NCBI GenBank assembly: GCA_900128395.1
Contig: LT649488.1
Span: 1 to 23,488, forward strand
Origin: Stramenopiles sp. TOSAG23-2
Taxonomy: Eukaryota; Sar
Reading direction: 5' to 3'
DNA length: 23,488 bases
Part shown: positions 1 through 9,028 of the stretch, piece after piece
How the letters are laid out: each line of letters opens with the position of its first letter
Position numbering within the stretch: position 1 is the first letter of the stretch
Notes under the pieces: generated by a model
The model's database searches: none
What the model was told of the DNA's origin: nothing
The model's input: the letters and a program-made list of their open reading frames with translations, nothing else
Position numbers and translations under genes: made by a program

Positions 1-334
1 CTTAGACTACAAAAGAAATAGGTTTTGCAGCCAATACAGGCAATAGCTCCATCTGACACACCTTTAAGGTATCAAAAATGAACAACACTTTTTTAAGAAA
101 AAAATAGTATTAATATTATATAGCTGGTATGCTATATAGTATCAACATACCATTACAAAAATAATGCATATGTACTATGCACATATGCACATATATTGTA
201 TATACCTGTGAAAAAATAGAAAAATGCAAGAGAGGGATAGATAGATAGTTATACGGAAAGTGAAGAATTGTAACAAACAAAAAAGAACTTATTCATTTAT
301 TATTATTAACAAACAAACAAACAAACAAACAAGT
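1..334. other. Intergenic region and 5' leader of the ubiquitin-like gene
   Basis: No gene can be supported here. The region is AT-rich, with TA/CA-type simple sequence around 165-205 including a tandem ATATGCAC-like unit. A leader with five to six AAAC units (about 310-330) lies directly before the ATG at 335. A short open stretch at 2-46 (+) ending in TAG could be the tail of a gene outside the window, but 14 codons are too few to judge. Confidence 0.5.
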
Positions 335-1633
335 ATGGCAACAGTAGCAGTAGCACCAACACCGATCGCTGGCAATCCGATGGTACGGATGAAAATCAAT
401 ATGAATGGATTAAAAGCGAAAGATGAAATACCATACACGCCAGACTTAAAAGCAGTAGAGGTAATTGACTATGTAAAAGAAAAATATAAATTACAAAATT
501 GTTCATTAAATATAAGACGAGAACGCTATTATAATCTTTGGGAGTTCGTCAGAACTAATCTTGAATCATTAGAAAGAGGTGAAGTTGGCAATGTACCGAA
601 AAAGAAATTTAAAGGAAAGGAGAAAAAATCGAAGCTGCCAAAGTCCCTTCTCAATATCATTCTAAATGGAACCGTGTGTATTGATGAAAATAATTCAGCA
701 ATAATAAAATTCCCAGATGGTGGTGCCGGCTTTAAACGACCAAAGAATATTCTTAATCCTGAGAACAAAAGCGATACATCAAACATTTCTATTCAACCAT
801 ATGAACAATTAGAAATTGATGCACATATGAAAAGCAATGGACCTAGAAGAAACATATTTGTAAAGATATCAAATGATAAAACTATTAAACTGAAAGTACG
901 AACAACTGATACAATCGGAGATGTGAAAGAAAAGATTTTTGAAAAGGAAGGTATTTCTATATCTTGCCAGATATTGACATTTGCAGGTAGAAAATTAACA
1001 TATTACAAAACAATATCGGATTATAAGATTAAAAAAGATGCCATATTGGAATTAGGGGCGGTGGGAGGTAGTATGCAATTCTTTGTTAAAACGTTGACTG
1101 GTAAAACAATCACTTTGGACGTATTACAAAATGAATTGATTGCAGATGTAAAATTAAAGATTCAAAAGAAAGAAGGATGTCCACCAGATCAACAACGAAT
1201 TATTTTTGCAGGTTATCAATTGGAAGATACGCGTACATTATCCGATTACAACATTCAAAAAGAAGCTACCGTCCATTTAGTATTACGACTTCGTGGAGGA
1301 ATGTATCATTGGTCTAGTGGACGCAATGATAATTTAAAAACAGGGGAAAACGTAGAGAAAGAAATATCTGTTTTTGATGCAACTAGTAAAAAATGGATCG
1401 ACAAACCTGTAAAATTTGTCATGACTTCAACTTTATCATATGATGATTTATTAAATTGTTTTTTAGGAAAAGATGATGATGGAAAACCAAAGGCGGAAAT
1501 GACTGCTGAAGAAAGTGCAATTCAACGATTAGAAGGAATGGGACTTGGTACTAGAGAACAAATAGAAGTTGTCTATCTTGCATGTGATGGAAACGAAGAA
1601 GAAGCAGCTAATATATTAATGGATCAATTATAA
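335..1633 (+). CDS. Composite ubiquitin-like protein: UBL, ubiquitin (K48Y), UBA
   Basis: Predicted 432-residue cytosolic/nuclear protein. Residues 1-165 are an unrecognised Lys-rich region. Residues 172-241 form a divergent ubiquitin-like domain (FAGRKL and TISDYKI match ubiquitin strand motifs). Residues 247-322 are a full 76-residue ubiquitin that starts [12 protein letters not shown] and ends LRLRGG. It keeps Leu8, Ile44, His68 and Val70 of the hydrophobic patch and lysines 6, 11, 27, 29, 33 and 63, but position 48 is Tyr. After the diglycine come a conserved-looking MYHWSSGR junction and a linker, then a UBA domain at about 392-432. A UBL plus UBA layout suggests a proteasome shuttle or ubiquitin-adaptor role (inference). 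The ATG at 335 is chosen because the upstream in-frame extension to 260 is low-complexity, with AAAC repeats. An internal ubiquitin ending in GG could be cut by a deubiquitinase; whether it is processed is unknown. Confidence 0.85.
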   Translation: MATVAVAPTPIAGNPMVRMKINMNGLKAKDEIPYTPDLKAVEVIDYVKEKYKLQNCSLNIRRERYYNLWEFVRTNLESLERGEVGNVPKKKFKGKEKKSKLPKSLLNIILNGTVCIDENNSAIIKFPDGGAGFKRPKNILNPENKSDTSNISIQPYEQLEIDAHMKSNGPRRNIFVKISNDKTIKLKVRTTDTIGDVKEKIFEKEGISISCQILTFAGRKLTYYKTISDYKIKKDAILELGAVGGSMQFFVKTLTGKTITLDVLQNELIADVKLKIQKKEGCPPDQQRIIFAGYQLEDTRTLSDYNIQKEATVHLVLRLRGGMYHWSSGRNDNLKTGENVEKEISVFDATSKKWIDKPVKFVMTSTLSYDDLLNCFLGKDDDGKPKAEMTAEESAIQRLEGMGLGTREQIEVVYLACDGNEEEAANILMDQL

Positions 1634-1811
1634 TTTATTATTATATACACAACAACAGTGCACAAAACAAAGTAAAAAAGAACAAGGAAAGACGTTCTTC
1701 AAAAATTTAAAATATTTTATATAAATATAAATATATTATATGGAATCACACACATATATATTATAATATATACACACACACTCCAACATTCTAATACAAT
1801 ATTTCATCAAA

Positions 1812-3353
1812 ATGCAGACATTTTGTCTATCATTGATAATAATAATAATATCTATTCTATGTATATTAATTGTTCCAACTACAGTAGCAAATAATATAAA
1901 TAATAATAATGGGTTGCCACAAATAATTAAACATAATATAGTCAATAATGATAATAATAATAATCCAAATAGTACTACCAATAATAACAGTGGAACATTT
2001 TGGTGGTTCACTGATATGCATGTCGATGTATGGGGAAATATGACAGAAACCCCAGAGTGTGCATGGACTCCATCAGAACAAATGATTAGTGGTTTGAATG
2101 CAATGAAAGAAATAAATGGTGAACCAGATTTTATATTAATGTCCGGCGATATTGTTCATTTTCCAAAACGTAACGTTTCTGATTTAACGCCAGAGTTAAT
2201 ATTATTGACAATAGAACAAGTTACAGCATGGGTCATGAAAACATTTCCAAATGCAAAATTATACGGTGCATTAGGGAATCATGATTTATCGCCATCAAAC
2301 AATTGGCCAACAACGCCATCAGAATCAAAATGGTTGTTTGATAAATTAGTTGATATATGGTCCCCATGGTTACCGGAAACTGCATTAAAAACGTTAGGAG
2401 AAACAGGTTGGTATTCCGCCGATGTAGACGGTGTCCCTGGTTTACGAATTATTACACCAAATACAAATTATTGGGCCTTTTACAATACGTATTTGATCTT
2501 CAATAGTACTATAGCTGATATTCAATGGAAATGGATTGAATCGGAATTGGAACGTGCATGGAATGATGGAGTGAAAGTATATATTAATGGTCATCATCCA
2601 CCTGTAGGACAATATGAAGGTAATTCAGCAGATGATTTCTGGCCAATGTATACACAAAAATATGTACAATTAATGGAAAAGTACCATGCCATTATCGTTG
2701 CCGGATTCTTTGGACATGAACATGTTGATGAATTTCGTTTAATGCGAAAATGCAATTATTATTACAAACCATCAAATACATCTACAGTGAATAATTGTAC
2801 AGGTGATCCGTTTGGTGTAGTGTTTGTCGGGCAATGCATGAGTAATTGCGGTTCACCATCTTTTCGAGAATGGACATTTGATAAAACATCAATGGAACTA
2901 CAAGATTATAAATCATATGTATATGATGAAGCAATTGCTGCGGCATCGAATTTTTCTGCATCAACAGAATCATCTGCTGATGATGAAGGTGTGGAGAATT
3001 TCATAGTAAAAGAAATGGATGATGATAAACCTCGCTCGTATGCCTCTGAATGGCCTTTGCAATACCAATGGAGTGATATATATACCAATATGGACAATAT
3101 GACTGCAATGGAATGGGAAAAACAATTAGATGCAATGAGTAAAAATGATACATTATTTGAAGAATTTATGGGACGAAGACGACCAAGTAATCCTGGATGT
3201 ACAACAAGTAAATGCAAAGATTGGATGTTATGCAACTATGGTTATGGAACATATGCTGAATTTCTTCAATGTGCATTTAATGGATATAATAACTATCATA
3301 ATCAAAGTTTATTTAACAGAGAGATGGTATCAAGTGGATTTGGTCCGAATTAA
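1812..3353 (+). CDS. Secreted acid sphingomyelinase-like phosphodiesterase (SMPDL3-like)
   Basis: A 513-residue calcineurin-like metallophosphoesterase of the acid sphingomyelinase/SMPDL3 family, whose members hydrolyse phosphodiesters such as sphingomyelin or nucleotides in lysosomes or outside the cell. A hydrophobic signal peptide spans about 5-26, followed by an Asn-rich spacer (28-60). The metal ligands appear in family order: Asp68 and His70 (TDMH), Asp113 (SGD), Asn156 and His157 (GNHD), His261 (NGHHPP), and His302/His304 (GHEH). The C-terminal region with paired cysteines (CTTSKC, CNYGYG) is typical of ASM-like enzymes. No saposin-B domain precedes the catalytic domain, so it resembles SMPDL3 rather than SMPD1. 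Many NxS/T sites fit a glycosylated secretory protein. It lies 178 bp downstream of the ubiquitin-like gene on the same strand. The substrate cannot be predicted. Confidence 0.9.
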   Translation: MQTFCLSLIIIIISILCILIVPTTVANNINNNNGLPQIIKHNIVNNDNNNNPNSTTNNNSGTFWWFTDMHVDVWGNMTETPECAWTPSEQMISGLNAMKEINGEPDFILMSGDIVHFPKRNVSDLTPELILLTIEQVTAWVMKTFPNAKLYGALGNHDLSPSNNWPTTPSESKWLFDKLVDIWSPWLPETALKTLGETGWYSADVDGVPGLRIITPNTNYWAFYNTYLIFNSTIADIQWKWIESELERAWNDGVKVYINGHHPPVGQYEGNSADDFWPMYTQKYVQLMEKYHAIIVAGFFGHEHVDEFRLMRKCNYYYKPSNTSTVNNCTGDPFGVVFVGQCMSNCGSPSFREWTFDKTSMELQDYKSYVYDEAIAAASNFSASTESSADDEGVENFIVKEMDDDKPRSYASEWPLQYQWSDIYTNMDNMTAMEWEKQLDAMSKNDTLFEEFMGRRRPSNPGCTTSKCKDWMLCNYGYGTYAEFLQCAFNGYNNYHNQSLFNREMVSSGFGPN

Positions 3354-3578
3354 AAAGAGAGAGAGGAGAAGATGCGAGAAGAGAGTTTTTATGTTTCGTC
3401 CTATCAACATGTTTAATCAAATAATTTATTTCTTTTGTGTATATTTTTTTTTTTATTTAAATAATAAAAATAATGTGTGCGTGCTAATTTGTGTTGAAAA
3501 TATATTTTGTTTTTTTTAAATTTTTAAAAAATACGGATATATAAAAATACGAGAGCGTATAATACACACACACATTTT

Positions 3579-4613
3579 TTAGAAACCTGGACTTTCTGGT
3601 AAACTTTGTCGTTGTGGTCGATGATTACCATTGCTACCATAATTTGGATATTTAAAATCATATTCAGCTTCTAATGCAGCATAATCTGCACGATCTACAT
3701 CTGGTAAATCTTCCCTTTTCGTTTTACAACATTCTACATATCTTTCTCGTAATTTCTGATTGATTCCATATACAATGGCATTGCAAAAACCTTGCAATGG
3801 TCCACATATTGCATCCATACATAATAAAAAATAATTTGGAGTGGCAGTATTGCTTACAAATTGATAGACACGATTTGCTAAACCCCATCCTGACAAAAAA
3901 ATAAAAACACCAACATATAACAATAAACGTTGTCTAATTTTCAATTCCATACCAGATAAATTGTGTCTTAGACGTTTTAAAAGCAATACATATATGAATA
4001 AATTAAACAATAAAATTGCTAATAATGGAAAATAGAAAAAAACAAATTGTTCCCATTCAAATTTATCATTTGGATTATTTGACGATATCCAACACCATGG
4101 GCGATCTTTTGTACCACCCATACCAGGCTCATGGAAAAATTCCTGGCGTATAAAAAAATACAAACAAATTGCACCTGGTACGCCCCATGATAACAAATGA
4201 TATCTCCACTCTAATTTATATGCCCTACGATTTTTTAACCATATCAACTGAAACAAATGCCATGCAAAACAAGCTGTCCATAAAAAAGAAGCTAAATAAA
4301 AGAATTGCAATAAATACCCTTGTATGATACATAACGTACCTGGATGTTTTGCATTTAAAATTTTCTCAAAACCACTAAATAGCCATCCAATGGATGCAAA
4401 TAAATCGGACACTGTTAAATACATTAACAAACGTCGACTGAATTTTCTACTTCGTCTAAATAAACAATATGAAACTATAATAAATATCGAACCAATTACT
4501 GATAATATACCACCAACACGTACTAATAATACTAAAAATGGGTCATGGTTTTCCACAAATTTCGCTGGTATCGATGGTTTAAATGTACCATTCCCAAATT
4601 GATCTAGATTCAT
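3579..4613 (-). CDS. Seven-helix GPCR, cAMP-receptor-like/GPR157 type
   Basis: A 344-residue plasma-membrane receptor of the Dictyostelium cAMP-receptor-like family (which includes animal GPR157). Seven hydrophobic helices are clear. A Cys before helix 3 (GTLCIIQGY) and one in the second extracellular loop (PWCWIS) provide the usual disulfide. Helix 2 carries LTVSDLFAS, and helix 7 has the family-like LQGFCNAIVYG followed by a short basic stretch. The cytoplasmic tail is hydrophilic (NGNHRPQRQS). Such receptors couple to heterotrimeric G proteins; the ligand is unknown. The frame opens at 4649, but the ATG at 4613 is preferred: the upstream 12 codons run through a CpG palindrome and CA repeats typical of leader DNA. 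The gene is convergent with the phosphodiesterase and divergent from the GH39 gene. Confidence 0.88.
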   Translation of the reverse strand: MNLDQFGNGTFKPSIPAKFVENHDPFLVLLVRVGGILSVIGSIFIIVSYCLFRRSRKFSRRLLMYLTVSDLFASIGWLFSGFEKILNAKHPGTLCIIQGYLLQFFYLASFLWTACFAWHLFQLIWLKNRRAYKLEWRYHLLSWGVPGAICLYFFIRQEFFHEPGMGGTKDRPWCWISSNNPNDKFEWEQFVFFYFPLLAILLFNLFIYVLLLKRLRHNLSGMELKIRQRLLLYVGVFIFLSGWGLANRVYQFVSNTATPNYFLLCMDAICGPLQGFCNAIVYGINQKLRERYVECCKTKREDLPDVDRADYAALEAEYDFKYPNYGSNGNHRPQRQSLPESPGF

Positions 4614-4651
4614 CCTGCTAATAAATATATTACATACGCGCGTACGCACTT

Positions 4652-4673
4652 ACACACACACACACACACACAC
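4652..4673. repeat. (CA)11 microsatellite
   Basis: Uninterrupted AC/CA dinucleotide repeat in the leader region of the GPCR gene. A second, shorter tract of the same kind lies at 4727-4742. Confidence 0.95.
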
Positions 4674-4817
4674 GATGTTATTCTATTTAAACAACAAATA
4701 TTAGTCCAGAGAGATAATCGATATGTACACACACACACACACCTGTTTTAATTAAAATATTGTTTTCGTTCATCAATTTTAATAAAAGAAGAAGAAGTAT
4801 AAGGGTACGTTTGACAT

Positions 4818-4833
4818 CCGAGCTAGAGCTCGG
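4818..4833. repeat. Perfect inverted repeat CCGAGCT-AG-AGCTCGG
   Basis: Seven-base arms with a two-base centre, unusually GC-rich for this intergenic DNA. It lies about 160 bp upstream of the GH39 start. It could be a binding site for a dimeric regulator; with so short a loop an RNA hairpin is less likely. Confidence 0.6.
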
Positions 4834-4991
4834 AGCCCAATCTTTGGTCAAAATTAAGGTGATGAAGAACGGCCAGATTATTTATACCCAGATCCAGACT
4901 TAATTAAAAGTTTAATTTCAATATAAAAAAACAAAACCAAAGAAGAAAGTATAGTTATTATATATATTGATATATATACAAATATTTAGCC

Positions 4992-6890
4992 ATGTCGTAT
5001 TGTATACCACCATTAACCATTTGTTTATTTGTTGCTATTACTCTTGCTGTGCTTCTTACTGATGTTACTGCAACGGATGAAGTCAAAATAGATATATCAA
5101 AAACAACATCCTTTTCACATTATTGGAAACGTTCATTTGGTAGTGGGCATGCAACATTAACTTTGAGAAAGGATTGGAGAGGGCAATTGAAACAAGCAAT
5201 TAATGATCTTGGCTTGCAAGGTATACGCCATCATGGCATTTTAGATGATGATATGAGAGTTGTTATTGCACCGCGAAAATATAACTTTTCATTAGTAGAA
5301 GAAAGTTGGTCGTTCCAAGTTTTAAATAATATTACACCAATTGTTGAACTTTCATTCATGCCAGCAATACTAGCAAATTGTACATGGAAAGCACCTGCTG
5401 ATGGACGTATTGTAAATCCAGGCCATAAACCTTGCATTGTAGGGATGCAATATAAAAATATACAAATGCCACCAACATCATTTAATGACTGGTATGATCT
5501 TGTAAATGCATTGGTGCGACATGCAGTTGATACATTTGGTATAGAAGAAGTCAAGACTTGGAAGTTTGAATGTTGGAATGAATTGTGGGGAATGCCTTTT
5601 CCTGAAGTATATATGAAACTATATAATGCATCAGCACTTGCAGTCAAAGCTGTTAATCCCTCACTTAAAGTTGGAGGGCCTGCAACTGCACAATTATTAG
5701 ATTTAAAAGATTTTATTGCAGCTGCTGAAAAGATAAATGCCCCATTTGATTTTATCTCAACACATATGTATCCAACTGATCCCATGTGTCCAACAAAATC
5801 TGGGTGGGGTCCAGATTGCCTTCCAAAACATGTTCAAGCTGCAAAAATAGATATAAGTAATGCAGGTGTACCATTATATTTAACTGAATACAATGTTGGT
5901 TGTTGTATTGGATATCCTCAACATGATGTATCTGGTGCTGCCGCATTTGCTTTTCGAACAATTGGTGCGCTTGATGGCATTACAGATGTATTAAGTTGGT
6001 GGACATTTAGTGATATTTTTGAAGAAGGTACAGCTGTTAATAAACATACAGAATTTATGAATATTTATGGACTTATGACTATTAGTGGGGTACCAAAACC
6101 AGGATGGAGAGCATTTCAATTACTTCATCAACATGCTGGAAATACCCGTATAAAAGCAACTGTTACCGAATCAGTCATTTACGATCAATTAGGATTAATA
6201 GATTCTTCTTCTCACCAAGCAAATTGCACCATCGAAGATGGAACTGAATTTTCTGGGTTTGATATAGGAACTGCTCCTACGGCTAAAACACTTGATGAAT
6301 GTTGCAATGCATGTCGTTCAAACCATTTATGTTCCTTTTGGACTTTTTTCAATACAAATTCATCCTGTTATTTAAAAACTTCAGATGCTGGCCGTACGCA
6401 TACAACAAAAGATGTAACTAGTGGTTCATCGACTCTTCCACCAAAACCTAGTGGGAAAGGGACACGAATTGCAGCATTGGTGACATCTAATGATAGTATG
6501 AATAATAATAACAATGTCCTTTTAAAAGACCAATTTTCATCAAAGAGCGGCATAAGTGTTTTTTTAAGTTTTTGGAGTATTAATGGTACAGAATCGGATC
6601 GTTCAGTTAATGTCATGTTTGTAAATGATACTACTAATATGGATAATAATTATAATGATATTTGTAAGAAATATTTAACAACAGCAACAATGTATCGTAT
6701 TGATGAAAACAATTGTAATCCATTTGCGAAATGGAAATCAATGGGGTCACCAGGCAAACCAACGACTGCGCAAGTAGAAGAGCTTATCAAAGCAAGTGAA
6801 TTGAAAGCAACCAAAGTATCGGTTAATCCAACAACTTGTTCATTAATAGTAACCATGCCACCAAATAGTGCAGTAGTACTTGTATTTTAA
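4992..6890 (+). CDS. Secreted GH39 glycosidase with inserted PAN/Apple-like domain
   Basis: A 632-residue secreted or lysosomal glycoside hydrolase of family GH39 (beta-xylosidase/alpha-L-iduronidase type). A signal peptide covers about 1-27. The TIM barrel (about 32-385) shows the family motif RHHGILDDD near 79-87, the acid/base Glu197 in CWNELWG and the nucleophile Glu299 in LTEYN. A cysteine-rich block at about 412-475 (TLDECCNACRSNHLCSFWTF) resembles a PAN/Apple carbohydrate- or protein-binding module. The C-terminal beta-sandwich (RIAALVTSND onward) resumes after it, so the module appears inserted between barrel and sandwich. Several NxS/T sites fit secretion. The gene ends in tandem TAA TAG. 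Substrate is uncertain: xylan-type polysaccharide or glycosaminoglycan-like chains are the family options. Confidence 0.85.
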   Translation: MSYCIPPLTICLFVAITLAVLLTDVTATDEVKIDISKTTSFSHYWKRSFGSGHATLTLRKDWRGQLKQAINDLGLQGIRHHGILDDDMRVVIAPRKYNFSLVEESWSFQVLNNITPIVELSFMPAILANCTWKAPADGRIVNPGHKPCIVGMQYKNIQMPPTSFNDWYDLVNALVRHAVDTFGIEEVKTWKFECWNELWGMPFPEVYMKLYNASALAVKAVNPSLKVGGPATAQLLDLKDFIAAAEKINAPFDFISTHMYPTDPMCPTKSGWGPDCLPKHVQAAKIDISNAGVPLYLTEYNVGCCIGYPQHDVSGAAAFAFRTIGALDGITDVLSWWTFSDIFEEGTAVNKHTEFMNIYGLMTISGVPKPGWRAFQLLHQHAGNTRIKATVTESVIYDQLGLIDSSSHQANCTIEDGTEFSGFDIGTAPTAKTLDECCNACRSNHLCSFWTFFNTNSSCYLKTSDAGRTHTTKDVTSGSSTLPPKPSGKGTRIAALVTSNDSMNNNNNVLLKDQFSSKSGISVFLSFWSINGTESDRSVNVMFVNDTTNMDNNYNDICKKYLTTATMYRIDENNCNPFAKWKSMGSPGKPTTAQVEELIKASELKATKVSVNPTTCSLIVTMPPNSAVVLVF

Positions 6891-7780
6891 TAGATAAAGG
6901 CAGAGTAGATAAGTACTATGATGTACTCAGAGAAGGGCCAGCCCAGCCAGCTTGCCAGAGGAGAAAACCGAGACGGAGACAACGAGACGGCAACAGATTA
7001 TAAAAAACCCTTAAATAAAACTGTTACGATAATTCCATACACTGACCCCAGAAAAAGGCAGTTTCAAACGCAAACCAAAGACCTCATTAGCAGGCACTCT
7101 AGAAGAGCTAGTTTCGTCACCAAGTAAATTCACCAGGAACACTAAAATAAGCACAATGGCAATAGATGACAACAGGGAAAAACAAGACAAAGTCTACGTA
7201 TCATTTGTAAAACTGGTACTACGAGAAAGGAAAAATATGGATATATATCATATAAAAAAGTAATATTTTGGCAATGAAGGAACGAGAGAAAATGGCTAAT
7301 ACGAAGCTCGTAATATTAATCAAAGTTAAAAAGAAAAAATAGAATCGACAAGAGGGAATATGAGATTGAATCATGGTTTTTGCGTTTTTGCTTTTTGTTA
7401 CGTATACATAATTGCCATACTGGTAAAATTATTTTTATTTTTATCTGTGAAGAAATATCTCGTTTTTAAATTCAAGAAAATATTAATCAATTTTAATGCA
7501 TACCGATCGTCTGTATCTCTCTCTCTCTCTCATTCTCTTTTCTTGTTTTCATATATATATATTTGTAAGTTGATATAATTGATTTTTGTTCTGGAATCAA
7601 ATAAATGTGTCTGTATGTATAAACATAATGACACATAATGTTTCCATCATATTGTACGCGCGTACTATATCATCCATATCGATTTTTAATCACTTTGATC
7701 ACATAACATACAACCTAGAAAACAAAAAAAAGTACAATATTTTTGAAACCGTTTCCTTTTTAATCCAAGAAATTTGATAT
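6891..7780. other. Gene-free convergent region with a less AT-rich island
   Basis: About 890 bp between two gene 3' ends. The left part (about 6918-7255) is purine-rich and visibly richer in G and C than other spacers; it contains a 69-codon open frame (6918-7127, +) and a 35-codon frame starting at 7156 in another phase. Neither resembles a known protein, so neither is called as a gene. The right part is AT-rich with a CT repeat (about 7516-7530), TA runs and the palindrome GTACGCGCGTAC at 7654-7665. Confidence 0.5.
7654..7665. repeat. 12-bp perfect palindrome GTACGCGCGTAC
   Basis: Self-complementary CpG-rich 12-mer in AT-rich spacer DNA. Its core TACGCGCGTA also occurs at 4635-4644, and the related GTACGTGCGTAC occurs at 19110-19121. 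Confidence 0.8.
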
Positions 7781-8257
7781 TTATTCGTGATCAACTTTAA
7801 TACTTCGCATATCACGTAAGTAATAACACGACATTTCCGCCATACTACTTAGTAAGAACGTGCCAAGTACAACCGTTACCCACCATATCCAATTAACTGG
7901 GAAGGAACCTGTTACTATTATTGACAAAATAAAATGTACAAATGAAAATGTTACTGCGTAATCCCAAGCCATTTGCGTGCTTCTTACAACATAATAAATC
8001 AACGATGTTGCTACAAATAGCATTAAGACAAAAGATAACCATGTCACTAAAGCTGTACCACCTGCAGCTGGATTAAAGTTACATTTATCGTCGTTACATG
8101 CATGAAAGAAAGGTTCTCTACCATCGAACGTACTACCTACTATAGCTGACAAAATACCAGTTATTGCATAGTATGCAATATAAAATAATGGAAATATAAT
8201 CGCAAAATTTTTCAATATAACTGCTGTATCATCCGGTTTTACATTTTTTCCTGCCAT
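7781..8257 (-). CDS. TMEM244: TMEM244-family four-helix membrane protein
   Basis: A 158-residue integral membrane protein with four hydrophobic helices at about 17-40, 68-91, 98-118 and 122-143. The segment MAWDYAVTFSFVHFILS followed by GSFPVNWIWW matches the family signature as I recall it from human TMEM244 (WDYA...H...FP...WW). The loop between helices 1 and 2 carries two cysteines (HACNDDKCN). The family is widespread in eukaryotes and its molecular role is not established; a place in endomembranes is plausible (inference). Length and start fit: there is a single N-terminal Met, with an A/G-rich leader upstream. The gene is divergent from CC2D2A across a 771-bp spacer. Confidence 0.82.
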   Translation of the reverse strand: MAGKNVKPDDTAVILKNFAIIFPLFYIAYYAITGILSAIVGSTFDGREPFFHACNDDKCNFNPAAGGTALVTWLSFVLMLFVATSLIYYVVRSTQMAWDYAVTFSFVHFILSIIVTGSFPVNWIWWVTVVLGTFLLSSMAEMSCYYLRDMRSIKVDHE

Positions 8258-8437
8258 TCTTTTTTCTTCTTTTCTTTTTCTCTTTAATTTATTATTCTTA
8301 TTATTTTAATATGTATGTATATTCAATAACTATATTTGTTTTTTACTTTTTTAATATATTACCTGTTTGTTGTTAAATGCATTGTTTTCAATAAAATTCA
8401 AGAAGTTTTTCAAAAATAACTGTCGTCGGTCCAATTT

Positions 8438-8460
8438 ATAGCTCACACTCTCTGAGCTAT
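8438..8460. repeat. Inverted repeat ATAGCTCA-7 nt-TGAGCTAT
   Basis: Perfect 8-base arms around a 7-base loop (CACTCTC), in the divergent TMEM244/CC2D2A promoter region. It could act as a dimer-binding site or fold as a hairpin in RNA. The inner arms share AGCTC/GAGCT with the repeat at 4818-4833. Confidence 0.6.
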
Positions 8461-8811
8461 TAACATGGAAATAGTGTCATCGACGGCCCATAATAGTGTT
8501 GTTTCTTGCTATATTATTTATCACCAAATCACCAACAGCCTTTACTTTTTAAAGTAGAGTCTATGGACATAGTTATAGTATAAATGGGCTGTATAGGCTG
8601 TAGCCTGGTATTAGCAATTAGCAGGTAGCAGGGAAGAAGGAAGAAGGAAGGGAATCGAGTAAGTAATGTATCGACTAAATACTTACTACAACAGTATTTG
8701 TATAATAAAACTCACAAAACCATCAAAAGCGTTAAATTTTTTTCTTTCTTCGTTTGAAATTTTGAACTTTTTTGCCAGTTGTTTTTTTTGCCTATTAATA
8801 TTGTTGTTTTT

Positions 8812-8813
<2 letters not shown>

Positions 8814-8843
<30 letters not shown>
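8814..8843. repeat. (ATT)10 microsatellite
   Basis: Uninterrupted ATT trinucleotide repeat about 190 bp upstream of the CC2D2A start. Confidence 0.95.
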
Positions 8844-9028
8844 TATACCAAGTGTGTTCAGATGATATTATTAAAAAATCGATATTATATGATATATACA
8901 GACTATTATCGATATATATATATATATCACAAAAAATTGTACTGTCGATGCTTATAGTATAAAAATTATAAAATAATATTTGCTTGCTGCACAAATTCTG
9001 ATAATATTACAGATAGAAGTATAAAACG

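Larger units (their letters stand above)
4614..4991. promoter_or_regulatory. Divergent intergenic region between the GPCR and GH39 genes
   Basis: These 378 bp must hold the promoters of both flanking genes, which point away from each other. Visible contents are a CpG palindrome (TACGCGCGTA at 4635-4644), two CA-repeat tracts (4652-4673 and 4727-4742), a perfect short inverted repeat (4818-4833) and an AT-rich leader just before the GH39 start. No specific promoter element can be named. Confidence 0.5.
8258..9028. promoter_or_regulatory. Divergent intergenic region between TMEM244 and CC2D2A
   Basis: These 771 bp contain the upstream regions of both genes. Visible are an inverted repeat (8438-8460), a block around 8585-8660 with overlapping TAGCAGG motifs and GAAG-rich sequence, an ATT microsatellite (8814-8843) and TA-rich DNA near the CC2D2A start. 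A 98-codon open frame at 8666-8962 (+) spans the microsatellite and is not credible as a gene. No X-box-like RFX site was recognised by eye. Confidence 0.5.

Noticed and set aside
2-46. Possible C-terminal tail of a plus-strand gene at the left edge
   Set aside because: Only 14 codons before a TAG; cannot be distinguished from chance.
1736-2011. Minus-strand open frame with hydrophobic Leu/Ile stretches
   Set aside because: It is the antisense of the signal peptide and Asn-rich spacer of the phosphodiesterase gene; AAT repeats on one strand read as Ile/Leu on the other.
2906-3235. 109-codon antisense frame inside the phosphodiesterase gene
   Set aside because: It lies wholly inside a gene with intact catalytic motifs and has no recognisable feature of its own.
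7127-7260. Second exon for the small open frame at 6918-7127
   Set aside because: The frame starting at 7156 could be joined by splicing, but no convincing donor/acceptor pair is seen and no gene in the window shows introns.
8666-8962. 98-codon open frame upstream of CC2D2A
   Set aside because: It spans T-runs, an ATT microsatellite and TA repeats, giving a Tyr/Leu/Ile simple-sequence peptide with no domain or conserved look.
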